A DNA stretch of 64,000 nt. Origin: Blasia pusilla. Taxonomy: Eukaryota; Marchantiophyta; Marchantiopsida; Blasiales. The stretch covers positions 17,236,001 through 17,300,000 of the forward strand of contig CM114272.1 in NCBI GenBank assembly GCA_050084515.1, given 5' to 3'. The position numbers were made by a program, and so were the translations under genes. The notes under the pieces are model-generated. The model saw nothing but the letters and a program-made list of their open reading frames with translations, was not told where the DNA came from and searched no databases. Shown piece by piece: positions 47,961 through 57,779 of this stretch (position 1 is the stretch's first letter; each line of letters starts with the position of its first letter).

Positions 47961-48240
47961 ATTGTAGGGAGCATAGAAACATTAGAATGTTATCGTGTGT
48001 ATTGCTAGAGGTAGAGTTCGGAATCTATTGCATCACTTGTAATAGTCTACTACCTCAGAATGCACGCCTCAATGGTTCGTGAAAATAAAGCAAATAAATT
48101 GTCACCTAATTGTCGAGAGCACAGTGGGGATTTTTAATTTCTGTGCAGCAATAAATAAAATGCCCCTCGTAGGTTTGAAACTTGAACGCATTGTCTTGAT
48201 CCCTCTTGCCGACTTTTCACTAAGTGAGAGGTCATTTAAA

Positions 48241-48378
48241 TCAACGGACGTACCTTCTCCCGAAGATCTTAACTGTCCTAAGGACAAAAATTTGAAAACT
48301 CGCATAAAATCAACGGATGTCCTTTCTCCCGAAGATCTTAACTGTCCAAGGACAAAAATTTGACAACTCGCATAAAAA
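48241..48378 (+). repeat. Tandem duplication, 69-bp unit, near the Helitron 5' end
   Basis: Two units start with TCAACGGA at 48241 and 48310 and share CTTTCTCCCGAAGATCTTAA-type sequence and GGACAAAAATTTGA. Differences are a few substitutions and one small indel. Confidence 0.85.
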
Positions 48379-48514
48379 GCCTCAAGCGGCGGATAACCCT
48401 AAACCCTAAAATGCACCATCCAACGGCTATGAGAAAACAGGCATCATAATCCAATTTGTCAATCCCTCATTTGGCGGAAAGTCCACGTGGCAGAAGGCTA
48501 GTTGGTTGCACTTC

Positions 48515-48544
48515 TGAGAACGCGTTCTCCCATAATAGTATAGA
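48515..48544 (-). other. Helitron 5' terminus with palindrome
   Basis: The minus strand reads A|TCTATACTATTATGGGAG followed by AACGCGTTCTC. GAGAACGCGTTCTC is a perfect 14-bp palindrome starting 16 bases from the end. The TC start and adjoining host A are standard for Helitrons. Confidence 0.8.
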
Positions 48545-48889
48545 TATATAACATCCACCTTACTATATTAAAAAATCTCGGACAAGAATCACAACCACAT
48601 GGGAATAAGGTAAGAAATGCAATAATTAATGAAAAAAAAATGTCTCATAAGAAAATTATTGAAAATAAATTATATTCCAAGAGTATTGATTGGTCGGAGT
48701 ATTGCCACCCATCCCTTGAGCCACTCACTCACATGTACCCAAAAGAAAGTGAAATATGTAACATATTGCCCACACGATGCACATGTGTAAAATAACACAA
48801 AAGAACTTTGTAAGAAGTTAAATGCATATTTTTTATTTCATCCAATGATACTACATTTTGTATGTAATCACCATCCTTATTGGAATATG
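48545..48889. other. AT-rich flank of the Helitron
   Basis: No gene or repeat recognised. Confidence 0.4.
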
Positions 48890-49300
48890 CGCAAGGTTGC
48901 ATGCAAATAAAGTCTATGTCTGCGGGCGTATCCATATCCGTGTGGGCTCGAGTATCCGCGGCCCGCCTTTGAGACTTTGAGTCCGCCTTGCCCTAGACCT
49001 AGACTCGGCTAGCCCGCATTGAGTCTAGAAAATTGTTGCCCATTCTTTCCACCCGTTTAGTAGCACCGATTTTCCCTAAGCTTGCATTGGCCCGTATGGC
49101 GGGTTGGTTCTGCACTGGGAGGACTCAAGGCCCACGTAGGGCCCGCGGGTGTGCTGTGAGCTAGTGCGAGCTTAGGACATGCAAGTGACATAATGCAGGC
49201 TATGTGAAGGCCGATATGTGTCCACCTCTCATAGTCTGCGCCCACACCTCTTCTCGTGTCTCAAGCCCCCATGGGCCATTGGGGTATCGAAAAAACTCGA
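48890..49300. repeat. GC-rich dispersed repeat P, copy 1
   Basis: Contains AAAGTCTATGTCTGCGGGCG and many GGCCCGC, CCCGC and AGGCC words. A related stretch, in the same orientation, is found at 62756-63198 (AAATTTATGTCTGCAGACATG). No coding sequence. It is unlike the AT-rich surroundings in base composition and may be a non-autonomous element or an LTR of an unknown family. Confidence 0.5.
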
Positions 49301-49344
49301 ACATAGGACGTGTTGGGCATATCGTCGGATATATCCATTTCCAT

Positions 49345-50245
49345 ATAACCTTGAATGTGCATCATTTCCAATTGTAATCTGGATGGAACTTTTTAATCTT
49401 ACCCTAGATAATGTTACGTAAAATTGACCATGTGAGAATACGGGTGTGGGAAAATAAATTCCGAATTATTGTATAGTTTGACCTCGAGACTTATTAATAG
49501 TCATAGAAAAAGCTAGATTAATGGATAACTGAACCCTAGGCAAGTCAAAAGGCAAACTAGAGTCAGATACGATTAACATCATTCGAGAGATAAAAAAATC
49601 CATTTTTCCTTGTAATGATTTCTGCATGCATCAAATGTTGTATGAAATAACAAATAGCCAACATGGTCTCTTTTTCCTCTCCCTTTCATCCATTCATGTT
49701 TTGTAAGAGCACCTTCAATACACCAATCTTCAAACATAAACCATATACGTATAGAGGTAGTTTAGAAGGTAAACAAGTGGTCAAGAACTTAATTGGATAT
49801 ATATGATTCATACCCTCATTCAGTAGTGAATCAAAATTGAGATAAATGCGCTCCTCTACGCAATAATATGCATTATATTAATCGAAAGTACTACTTATTA
49901 TACACATCCAATCCTCAAAAATAGTAATTTTGAGTAAAGAATACAAATTTATTATTACCTCTTTGGGAAATTGAGACATGACTTTGATATTTATTTCATC
50001 AATATCGCTATTTCTTGGCGTCAAAATAGCCGTATCTCTCAAGAAGTCAATGTCATAGAATTGGGAAGAAGAATTTCCATAGATAAGATTAATAAGATCA
50101 TATATCTTTTTACTACCAGTAAACTATTTCATATGGTCATCGTATAAAGTCTTCTTCCAAACAAGGGTACAAAGATAGACAACCCTCTCCCACCTCCAAT
50201 AACCCATTTGTAAAAGCTTCTTGTTGAACACACATATGACCCTAT
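49345..50245 (-). pseudogene. Helicase fragment of a second Helitron
   Basis: DNA-level similarity to 39060-40000 in the same orientation, covering the C-terminal helicase part (for example GGATGGAACTTTTT, GACTTATTAATAGTCATA and the codons for the QLYVALSR region). It is heavily mutated and has no open frame of note. It is cut at 50246 where a copia LTR begins, so the copia element inserted into or next to it. Confidence 0.75.
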
Positions 50246-50558
50246 TGTAGAAAACTGCTAAAGAAGCTTAACTGGTAGGAAACGACTCTCACACTCACAC
50301 ACCACCATGGAGAAAAAAATTTTGCAATGAGAGAATGAGTGGAGGTTGGTCCCCTTCTCAATTATTTAGTGTATGTACAAGCAACCCTAACCCTAATCTT
50401 AATCATAGTCTCGAGTTTGACTAACTATGATGAACTAACCCTAGTTAAAATAATCGGGTTTAACTGACTAACCAAGATTAAGCTTCCCTACTTTGTGTGA
50501 ATAATAAATGTCGCTATTCGGATGTCTGATGAGCTTGATTATAACACAGTCTTCAATA
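50246..50558 (-). repeat. 3' LTR of copia element H
   Basis: Directly beside a polypurine tract on the minus strand (GCTTGAGGGGGAG), the LTR starts TATTGAAGACTG, where the second base should be G, and ends GCAGTTTTCTACA. It is about 313 bp and includes several TTAGGGTT/AACCCTA words. No partner LTR is present because the 5' part of the element is missing. Confidence 0.65.
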
Positions 50559-51350
50559 CTCCCCCTCAAGCTCATATCGATATCTCTAACGCCTGATTCG
50601 TTTCTAAACATCTCAAACTTATCTCTAAACAATGCTTTTGTAAAGATATCACCAATTTTTCGTTTGTATATATATACAGAAGATCAATTTTTGCTGCAAG
50701 CACTTTCTTTCTGATAAAGTCATAGTGCACCTCAACATGCTTTGTTCGAGCATGAAACACTGGGTTATTAGCAAGCTTGATGCTACTAATATTATATGTA
50801 TATATTACACTAGGTCCTAAGTTACAAACACCAATCTCAACGAGGAATCGATGAAGCCACACTGCCTCATATGCTGCATTGGTTGCTCCTCTTTATTCAA
50901 CCTCTATTGAAGATAAAACAATTGTAGGTTGCTTCTTTGAAGCCCAACTTATAGTTGCGCTTTCTAAGGTAAATGAAAAATAGATATGAAGTGTCTATCA
51001 AACACGTCTCCCGCCCAATCAACATCTATGAATCCCTATAATTGTTAACTCTGAGAAAGTTTAAATTGAAGCCCGAATTGAATAGAGAATTTCACATACC
51101 TCATAATCCTCCTTAAAGCATCAAGGTGAGGTTTTTGAGGTACTTGGATAAATTTTTTGAGCCCGTATAGAGCTTTCTTCAACCTACATACGTGAAATGG
51201 AAACTCGAGATGCTCATATCCAAGTGGTTGAGTCATATATACCTCCTCATATAGATCTCCATTCAAGAAGGCATTCTTGACATCTCTGTGATGTAATCTC
51301 CACTTCTTACTTACTGCAACTACAACCATCATTCTCATAGTTGCCATCTT
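50559..51350 (-). pseudogene. RT remnant and RNase H of copia element H
   Basis: The frame 51045-51347 starts in RT motif A (HHRDVKNAFLNGDLYEEVYM) and reaches LKKALYGLK. It then jumps directly to VPQKPHLDALRRIMRYVKF, which belongs to the region before RNase H, so the RT palm with its YVDD motif is deleted. The RNase H end (50572-50862) has IYTYNISSIKLANNPVFHAR and KHVEVHYDFIRKKVL. The enzyme cannot work. Confidence 0.8.
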
Positions 51351-53013
51351 TGCAACAAGACTAAATATTTCTTCATAATCAATGCCATATTGTTGTGCAT
51401 AGCCTTAGCCTCCAATTTGGATTTGTATCTGATAACTGTACCATCTTGATTGGGCTTGATTTTTTTAACCCTTTTGCAACCAATAGCTTCCTTATCAAAA
51501 GGTATATCAACCAGCTCTTAGGTTTGTCGATGTCTTAATGCAACAAGCTCTTCCTCCATAACTTCAATCCATTCGACGTTACTTGCAACTTCTTCAAAAC
51601 AACTTAGCTCCTCTTCTTGAAGGGTATTCATCATATATGCATGATGTGTCACAAAGAATCCTTCATTTATGAATCTATGAATAGGATATGTGACTCTACT
51701 TGATCTACGAAGATGTTGTCCAGAGATGGATGCCTTTGACGCTTGACTCGAGCTCTTACTAGTGTCAACAGACTGAATACTTGCTCTTTTTTTCCATGGA
51801 CTCGCAAATCTAACTGATGAATCTAGGACCTCTCCTAATCGTGCACTAGTACTTGGGGAATTCGTAAGCAATGTCCATTGGTTGATAGTCCTATTCTTCC
51901 CCTCAATAGATAAGTTTAGAGGTGGAACATGCTCACATGGAGCATACCATGACTTAAGCTCATCAAAGACAACATCGTTACTAATAATAAGTTGCCTAGA
52001 GGATGGAATATAGCACTTATATCCCTTAGTTCCATCAACGTAGCCAATGAAGATACATCTTTCAGACTTGGGGTCTAATTTGTGACGTTTTTCAAAAAGA
52101 ACACAAGCATAAAAAATACAGTCAGATACTTTCAAGAAGGAAAAATCAGGTTTACTTCCTATGAAGACTTCAAATGGTGCCTTATCATGAACTTCTGTTG
52201 TTGGAGTTCGGTTGATTAGGAAGACTGTACACGCTATAGCCTCTGCCCAATATACCTTAGGCATATTCTTCTCATTCAGCATAGCTTGTGCTGCCTAAGC
52301 AATATGTCCATTCTTCCTCTCAGCCACTCCATTTTTTTGTGGAGTGTAACAGCATGTCACTTGACGTTGGATGCCATTCTGACGTAAGTAGTCATCAAAC
52401 TATGTTGAAAGATACTCTCCTCCTCCATCACGATGAAATTTTAGAATATGTTCTCCAATCTGCTTCTCTATTAGAACTCTAAATATTTGGAACACTAAGA
52501 ATACCTCTGACTTGGCTTTCAAAAAATATACCCATATGTACCTAGACAACATATACCTCTAACGTAAGACTCTAGATTTCCATTTCAAGAGCATCTAATC
52601 TATAAATAGGACTTCCTAAAGTCCTATTTCTAGATTAGATGATGAAATACTTTATAATCTGTGAAGATTCATATATTCAATTCTCTTATGCCACATATTT
52701 AGATCTGCGACTTCTTGGCCAATTTGACCATTTATTGCTATTTGAATTGCTGGCATAGAAACATCTAATTTGAACATTCTGTCAGATCTAGTTCTTTTGG
52801 CTATCGTAGTCTAGTCATCCATTGTTTCAATGAAACAACCATATATGTTAAACTTCACTTGATAATCGTGTTCTACTATTTGTCCTACAGAGATCAAGTT
52901 TCTTGCAATGATAAGAACATAGAGAACATTTCCAAGAGCATAAAGACCATATGATGCTATTGGAACTTTATCGATATGCGTGATATGATGCTAAGTGTCA
53001 TCTCCTATGAGCA
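51351..53013 (-). pseudogene. Protease end, integrase and RT start of copia element H
   Basis: The long frame 51518-52282 (254 codons) covers the integrase C-terminal part: KVYWAEAIACTVFLINRTPT, KAPFEVFIGSKPDFSFLKV and LDPKSERCIFIGYVDGTKGY. It then has a Ser-rich hinge and the start of RT (SNVEWIEVMEEELVALRHRQ). Upstream (52290-52500) are core residues FHRDGGGEYLS and NGVAERKN, giving Asp and Glu of the DDE triad. Further up (52650-53010) the HHCC and post-protease region is readable in fragments (ALGNVLYVLIIARNLISVGQ). The 5' part is cut by an LTR fragment at 53014. Confidence 0.8.
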
Positions 53014-53893
53014 TGTAGTGCCCATATTTTTGAAATTTTGAGAGAAAGAGCATTTTTTTTACAGAAGTCTTCCTTGAGTGAAGACTAAAGACTCAACATC
53101 GGAAGTAAAGATCTATACTTTACTGAAATTGTGTGGAGATATTAGTTGAAAAAACTTTGATGAAAGAACAAGAGATAGTAAGAGATTAAGCACTATCTTG
53201 GAAGAGGGAGAATTGTGTAACAGTAGGAAAGGATGGGAAATTTTGTTAGAATAAGAAGCGTGGGTACTTTGCAAGGAAGACCGAGGAAGGAATAGTGGTG
53301 AAGATTGTCAACGAAGACTGGGTACAAAGAAGGAAGATCCAAGATCCAAGAGCAAAGACTAAGAACTCTAAGAAGGAAGAGGAAGAAGAAGAGGAATTAA
53401 AGAGTCTTCACAAAAAGTGGAAAGGTGTAGGAAGTATAGAAAATAGAAAGAATATTTTGGAAGAAAGCGGAAAGAAAGAAAGTTGAAGGAGGACTCTTTG
53501 CAGTGGCATTAGGAAAAGAGTCTTCGCGAAGATAGGACTACGAAGAGAAGACCACAAAGACTGTAAATAACCATCCGTCGCGGAAATTTTAGAAGCCAAA
53601 AATGAAGAAGTGCAGCCGTTTAAAAGGGAGCAGAACTAAATCGCCAAGGCAACTAACCGTCTTAGGAAGGTGAAGGGTTGGAGAATCTAAACCAAGGAGG
53701 GTAGGATTATCAGTATGAAATCTAGAGTAGAATGGAAGATCAATCAGGAATTATAAAAGACTATTTAAAGAGCAAATTAGAAGGAGAAGGGATCATTCCC
53801 TTGTATCTTGAGTTTACGAGTAGTCTTGGTGAGTTGTGGAAGGAGTTTTGTGGGGATGATCCAAGCTGAAGAGTCTTTTTGCAATACTTTCTA
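53014..53893 (+). repeat. LTR fragment joined to copy C
   Basis: Matches the solo LTR at 31937-33428 but in the opposite orientation, beginning TGTAGTGCCCATATT. About 880 of roughly 1,490 bp are present. It ends abruptly at 53893, where copy C begins in mid-polyprotein. The left edge cuts copia element H, so this LTR inserted into H. The right edge is a rearrangement, not an insertion boundary. Confidence 0.75.
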
Positions 53894-53894
53894 G

Positions 53895-55313
53895 ATGAGT
53901 CAGTTACCCGTGCAGTTTGCGGGACAAGGTGGTCGTTCACGAGGCGAGTCTGTGACCACGTTGGCGGCTTTCACAGGTAGTGTTAGCTTGCCAAGAGAGT
54001 TGTTGGAGGGGAACGCACATGTGGAGGATGTCCCAAGAGCGGATAGTCCCACGGAGAGACAGGCCATGGCGGGTGTCTCTTCCCATGTTGGCGAGGCCTC
54101 TTCACCATTGTGGGGTACGACTCGGGAGCTACAGAGGAGTGCCGACGACCTCGTGAGGCAGGCGTGGAGTCATGTTTTTATCCTAGAGCAGCGAGAGTCA
54201 CGTGGCGATCGGGCTCTTGGAGTGGAGACGATGACCCCACTAGATACCACACCTGTTGTGTGGCAGTGCCCAGAGGAGGGTGTTAGGGTGTTAGATCTCT
54301 TCGGAGGGATTAGCACCGGATTGGCTACCATATTGCAGGCGGGCATACAGGTGCATCAGTACTATTATGTGGAGAGAGATGAGACCGCGCGGCGAGTATC
54401 ATTACGTCACGTGGCGAGATTGGTCCAGAGGTATCATGAGTTGTTGTCGATATCTGCAGTACGGGGATATCAGCATACGCTACCCGCCGACATCTCTTTG
54501 GTGGGGGCACAGGATCTGGATAGAGTTGGCACCATTTATTTGGTGATTGTTGGATGGCCATGTCAGGGTCATTCATCAGCTGGCCGAGGATTTGGATTGC
54601 AGGATCCGAGGTCAAGGATGTTTTGGGAGATGCTGCGAGTATTACGACACTTGCAGGAGAGTCAGATTTGTTCTCGAGCGTACATTTTGGAGAACGTGCC
54701 ATTGTTGGGAGACACTCGTGCATGTGTGATGACGAGTGTACATCAGGTGAGGTCTTGGTTGGGACCTGTTGTGTTGTTAGATGCAGCGAGAGTTGGGTCA
54801 CGTGCCCATCGTCCACGACTGTGGTGGATGAACCTGATACCATCAGAGGTACTGAGTCGAGCCTACAATGGAGTCCAGAGAGCACCACATCTCAGAGTGG
54901 ATGCTATTTTGGGCTCAGGGCGTCGATCTCAGGTGGTGACATGGGATGATAGACCACCGTTGGCCATGGCCAATAGGGTGGGGGAGTTGAGGGCAGCCTT
55001 ACCTACGTTGGTGAGCTTCCTTGCATCCCATGCCTTTCGTCAGGGAGGGCCAGGCATGATTTGGGATGAGGTGACCGGAGTATTGAAGGAGCCTACAGCC
55101 GATGAGCGCGAGCGCGCCACGGGGTTCACTACCGGTACTACGGCGGTGCCAGGGATGACTGAGGCATCACAGAGACACATGTTGGGGCAGGCGATGGACC
55201 TCAACTGTCTCACATGGATAGTCAGCCTAGGTATGGCTGAGCAGAGACGGATGCGAGTGTCATCCATGCCGTCACGTCCACGAGCTGGACCATTGCCTAC
55301 AAGGTCTATCTGA
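53895..55313 (+). CDS. Retrotransposon-encoded C5-cytosine DNA methyltransferase (open frame)
   Basis: A 472-codon open frame that starts inside the former polyprotein, so the first Met is not a proven start. Enzymes of this family transfer a methyl group from SAM to cytosine in DNA. Residues 1-115 are a linker, also found in A and B (LVRQAWSHVFILEQRE). Motif I is VLDLFGGISTGLA (132-144), and the motif II-like region is YYYVERDETA (156-165). Motif IV is GWPCQGHS (220-227) with catalytic Cys223, motif VI is ILENVP (264-269), and motif VIII is AHRPRLWW (304-311). The C-terminal TADERERATGF and RHMLGQAMDLN (401-437) are consistent with motifs IX-X. GIQV after motif I and AHRxR in motif VIII resemble DNMT3 rather than the QxRxR form of DNMT1 or bacterial enzymes. 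The target-recognition region is short. No N-terminal reader domain is present in the frame. Confidence 0.9.
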   Translation: MSQLPVQFAGQGGRSRGESVTTLAAFTGSVSLPRELLEGNAHVEDVPRADSPTERQAMAGVSSHVGEASSPLWGTTRELQRSADDLVRQAWSHVFILEQRESRGDRALGVETMTPLDTTPVVWQCPEEGVRVLDLFGGISTGLATILQAGIQVHQYYYVERDETARRVSLRHVARLVQRYHELLSISAVRGYQHTLPADISLVGAQDLDRVGTIYLVIVGWPCQGHSSAGRGFGLQDPRSRMFWEMLRVLRHLQESQICSRAYILENVPLLGDTRACVMTSVHQVRSWLGPVVLLDAARVGSRAHRPRLWWMNLIPSEVLSRAYNGVQRAPHLRVDAILGSGRRSQVVTWDDRPPLAMANRVGELRAALPTLVSFLASHAFRQGGPGMIWDEVTGVLKEPTADERERATGFTTGTTAVPGMTEASQRHMLGQAMDLNCLTWIVSLGMAEQRRMRVSSMPSRPRAGPLPTRSI

Positions 55314-55486
55314 GGCATTGGTCGGGGCGAGACGAGGAGAGATAGGCACCCATGGACTTCTGGGACGTCGTTCAAGCAGAGAGTGCGAAGGCGGCTAGAG
55401 TAGCACATGTTCATTTTTTGGATGTGGAGCATGGTGTAGGAGGTCAGAGTGGAGTGGCTGTTGCGGAGGTGGCTAGGATTGCTACA

Positions 55487-55495
55487 TAGCAACCA
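55487..55495 (+). promoter_or_regulatory. UAG-CAA-CCA readthrough context, copy C
   Basis: The bases read ACA TAG CAA CCA AAG, fitting UAG-CAR-YYA. The RT frame begins in the same phase after it (15 codons later METWEP). Upstream the same phase is open back to about 55352 (MDFWDVVQAESAKAARVAHV). A single missing base near 55357 separates this from the methyltransferase frame. Copy B, which has the extra base, keeps both in one phase. Confidence 0.7.
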
Positions 55496-55920
55496 AAGCC
55501 GGAGGTTGCGTCCTCTCCGAGTGAGGTCACGATGGAGACTTGGGAGCCTGTGATAGGTCTCAATTTGATAGGAGGAGAGCGACGGCGAGTTCATAGGTTT
55601 CTGAGAGGGCATGTAAGTTATTTTGCCTTCAGTATGAGAGACTTGGGTACGCTAAAGGGTCCCGGGATACGGATTGAGTTGGCTAGTGATACGCCAATCT
55701 TTCGTCGACCCTACAGGTATTCTGATATGGAGCGAGCCTTGATTCAGAGCAGGAGTCAGGACTTGTGGAGTTAGCACATGGGGAGTATGCATTTGCCACA
55801 GTCATGTCGGTAAAGAAGGATATGCGGATGTGTGGAGATTATCGTCCTATCAACCGACAGACGAGGTCAGATCGGTACGCCATGCCTACTCCTGAGGAGA
55901 TCTTTGATGCGGTAGGGCAT
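55496..55920 (+). pseudogene. Reverse transcriptase fingers of copy C (left of solo LTR)
   Basis: Includes the pre-RT segment (FAFSMRDLGTLKGPGIRIEL) and FRRPYRYSDMERALIQS. Relative to copy B, a short deletion near 55765 causes a frameshift after SQDL, and another removes the YGNWTDR segment. The RMCGDYRPIN and RYAMPTPEEIFDAV residues are still readable to 55918. The gene is then interrupted by the solo LTR and resumes at 57105. Confidence 0.85.
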
Positions 55921-57099
55921 TGTAATGTCTAAGTGTTTCTTATTTACAGTCAATTGTAGAGTTCGATCCCCAAGAGGATCATTGTTGGATGAAAAGAGAG
56001 TATAAAGTGATGATTATGTTGTAAAAGTGTAATTGGTTGTGTAATTCAAATGCAGTATTCCAGTATCAGCTTCCGATCCTTCTTAGTACCTATGTTTTCT
56101 TCTTCAATTCTCTCGAGTGGAGTTTAAAGGACGCTCAAGCAATTTGTTCTCTCATCATCTCGGAACCTCACAGAGACCTCAAGAATAAAGCTGGCTTCTC
56201 CTACTTTCGGAACTCAATCCGTCGGGGTAGGTTACTCTCTGTCAAACAGATTTCATACAACTTTATATTGATTATTCCATTGATGAGAAAGGTTCGCCTG
56301 ATTCACTCTTCACTCGGCAGACCCAAAAAGAATATTTAGACATATGCATCGCACATCAAAATGAATGAATGCTTTACTACTCCATCAAGAATTGGAAGAC
56401 TTCAAAGTATCTACAAGCTCGAGAGGGTACAACTCTCTTGCTCGGACCATTCCTACAGCATAAGGACTTCATGAGCGAATGATGCTAATAGCTTCTGTCC
56501 TGTTTCTTAAATATTCTCGAGAGTAGGATCATTTCTATGATCCGAAGCGTTCTTGATGAAGGGTGTGTCTTTTCAATATCTGTAACTACCTAGATCTATG
56601 GTTCTCTTAGCTTTTCCTACGATCCCTATGAATCCGCGGTACAAAAGTGTTCTAACTACCAATTTGATACAAAGGGTCGCGCCCTTTCCTAGTCTAATTG
56701 TTTAAACTATGTGTCGTTTCGAATCTCAATTATGCTGAGCTTCGCTGCGCTAAATTTTTGGAGGACGAAGTTCTTCCTTCTTCTTCGTGCTTCGTGCTTC
56801 ATGCTTCGTTCAAGAGCGAAGTACTTAGTACATAGAGCTTCGTTGAGCTTCGTTAGACTTTGTTAAGCTTTGCTAAGCTTCGCTGAGCTTCGCGTTGATC
56901 CTTTATTCTTCTTTACAACTTTTGATTCTCCTCTAAGGCAAATCCTTGATCTTTATCTCTCTGCCTTGTCTTCGGAGCTTGGTGATTCACTTATTCTTCT
57001 TCATAATAATAGATAATCATAATCAAAATCATAATATACAAGAGTCTTCGTTGAATAAAAAGATATATTCTTCAAGATTACAAAATTGTGGGTATCACA
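55921..57099 (-). mobile_element. Solo LTR (1,179 bp) in the RT of copy C, with 5-bp target duplication
   Basis: The plus strand starts TGTAATGTCTAAG and ends GGGTATCACA, so on the minus strand it reads TGTGATACCC...ACATTACA. GGCAT occurs on both sides (55916-55920 and 57100-57104), a perfect target-site duplication. Removing the LTR and one GGCAT restores RT alignment with copy B. It is related to, but clearly different from, the LTR at 31937. Near its left-centre it contains an imperfect run of GAGCTTCG/AAGCTT words (56820-56895). Confidence 0.93.
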
Positions 57100-57104
57100 G
57101 GCAT

Positions 57105-57779
57105 GCAAAGATCTTCAGTCCTTTAGATCTCTATGCTGGCTATTATCAACTTCCTATCAGGTTGGAGGACAGGGAGAAGACAACATTCTAGGGGATAGAT
57201 CGGTTTGGGAGAGATTGCTTGTATCAATGGCGGTTCTTACCATTTGGGTTGAAGAACGCGCCTGCGGAGTTTCAGAGAGTGATGGATAGGATTCTGGCTG
57301 GCTTGGATTTTGTACGATGTTACATAGATGATATTCTTATCTTCAATTCCACGGTTGAGGAGCATGAGCGAAACTTGGAGGAGGTGTTTCGGCGATTGCA
57401 GTTACATGGACTGAAGTTACATCCAGGCAAGTGCAGATTCTTTCAAGAGCAGATTGAGTACTTGGGACACACCATATACCCGAGTGGGTTAGGTGTTCAG
57501 CAGACGAAGGTAGAGGCTATTGCGCAGATTCCACGCCCTACAGATTTGAGTCGAGTCCAAGCATTTCTTGGACTGGCGAACTTCTATCGATGGTATGTCA
57601 AGGGTTTTAGTGCGATCGTAAAGTCTTTGACGAGACTTGATCCGGTGTGGTTGTGGGGAGATGATCAGGAGGGAGCATTTCAGGAGCTCAAGGACAGGTT
57701 GACGTCCTCACCCATTTTACAGAACCGGTTAGGGGTCGCCCATTCCAGTTACATACGGATTGGAGCATGTTGGGTCTAG
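57105..57779 (+). pseudogene. Reverse transcriptase palm and thumb of copy C (right of solo LTR)
   Basis: Continues the RT with FSPLDLYAGYYQLPIRLEDR, then a Trp-to-stop change (TAG in place of TGG near 57190), then LPFGLKNAPAEFQRVMDRIL. The catalytic YIDDIL is intact at about 57320-57337. The thumb and connection follow in an open frame (57219-57779): QIEYLGHTIYPSGLGV, FLGLANFYRWYVKGFS and AFQELKDRLTSSPIL. A frame change at about 57720 leads into RNase H. Confidence 0.88.

Larger units (their letters stand above)
38946..48544 (-). mobile_element. Complete autonomous-type Helitron (9.6 kb)
   Basis: Rolling-circle DNA transposon. The 5' end on the minus strand reads TCTATACTATTATGGGAG and is preceded by host A. 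The 3' end reads CGGGCACCTTACTAG and is followed by host T, giving the standard A|TC...CTAG|T insertion with no target duplication. Between the ends lie, in order, a perfect palindrome, a minisatellite, an unrecognised ORF pair and a large Rep-helicase gene with introns. Stops in the Rep-helicase show that it can no longer move by itself. Confidence 0.85.

Noticed and set aside
48385-48412. Telomere-like CCCTAAA words, and similar ones near 50390
   Set aside because: Only two or three units each; too short for a telomeric tract and common by chance in AT-rich DNA or LTRs.
54325-54949. Long antisense (187 codons) and alternative-frame (131 codons) ORFs over the methyltransferase, also open in copy B
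   Set aside because: They overlap the real methyltransferase motifs, have no domain, and stay open because of the codon bias of the true frame; shared openness in B and C follows from common descent.
53895-55313. A host DNA methyltransferase gene
   Set aside because: The same protein sits between protease and RT in copies A and B, has no introns, and is followed by the element's own RT, so it belongs to the retrotransposon.
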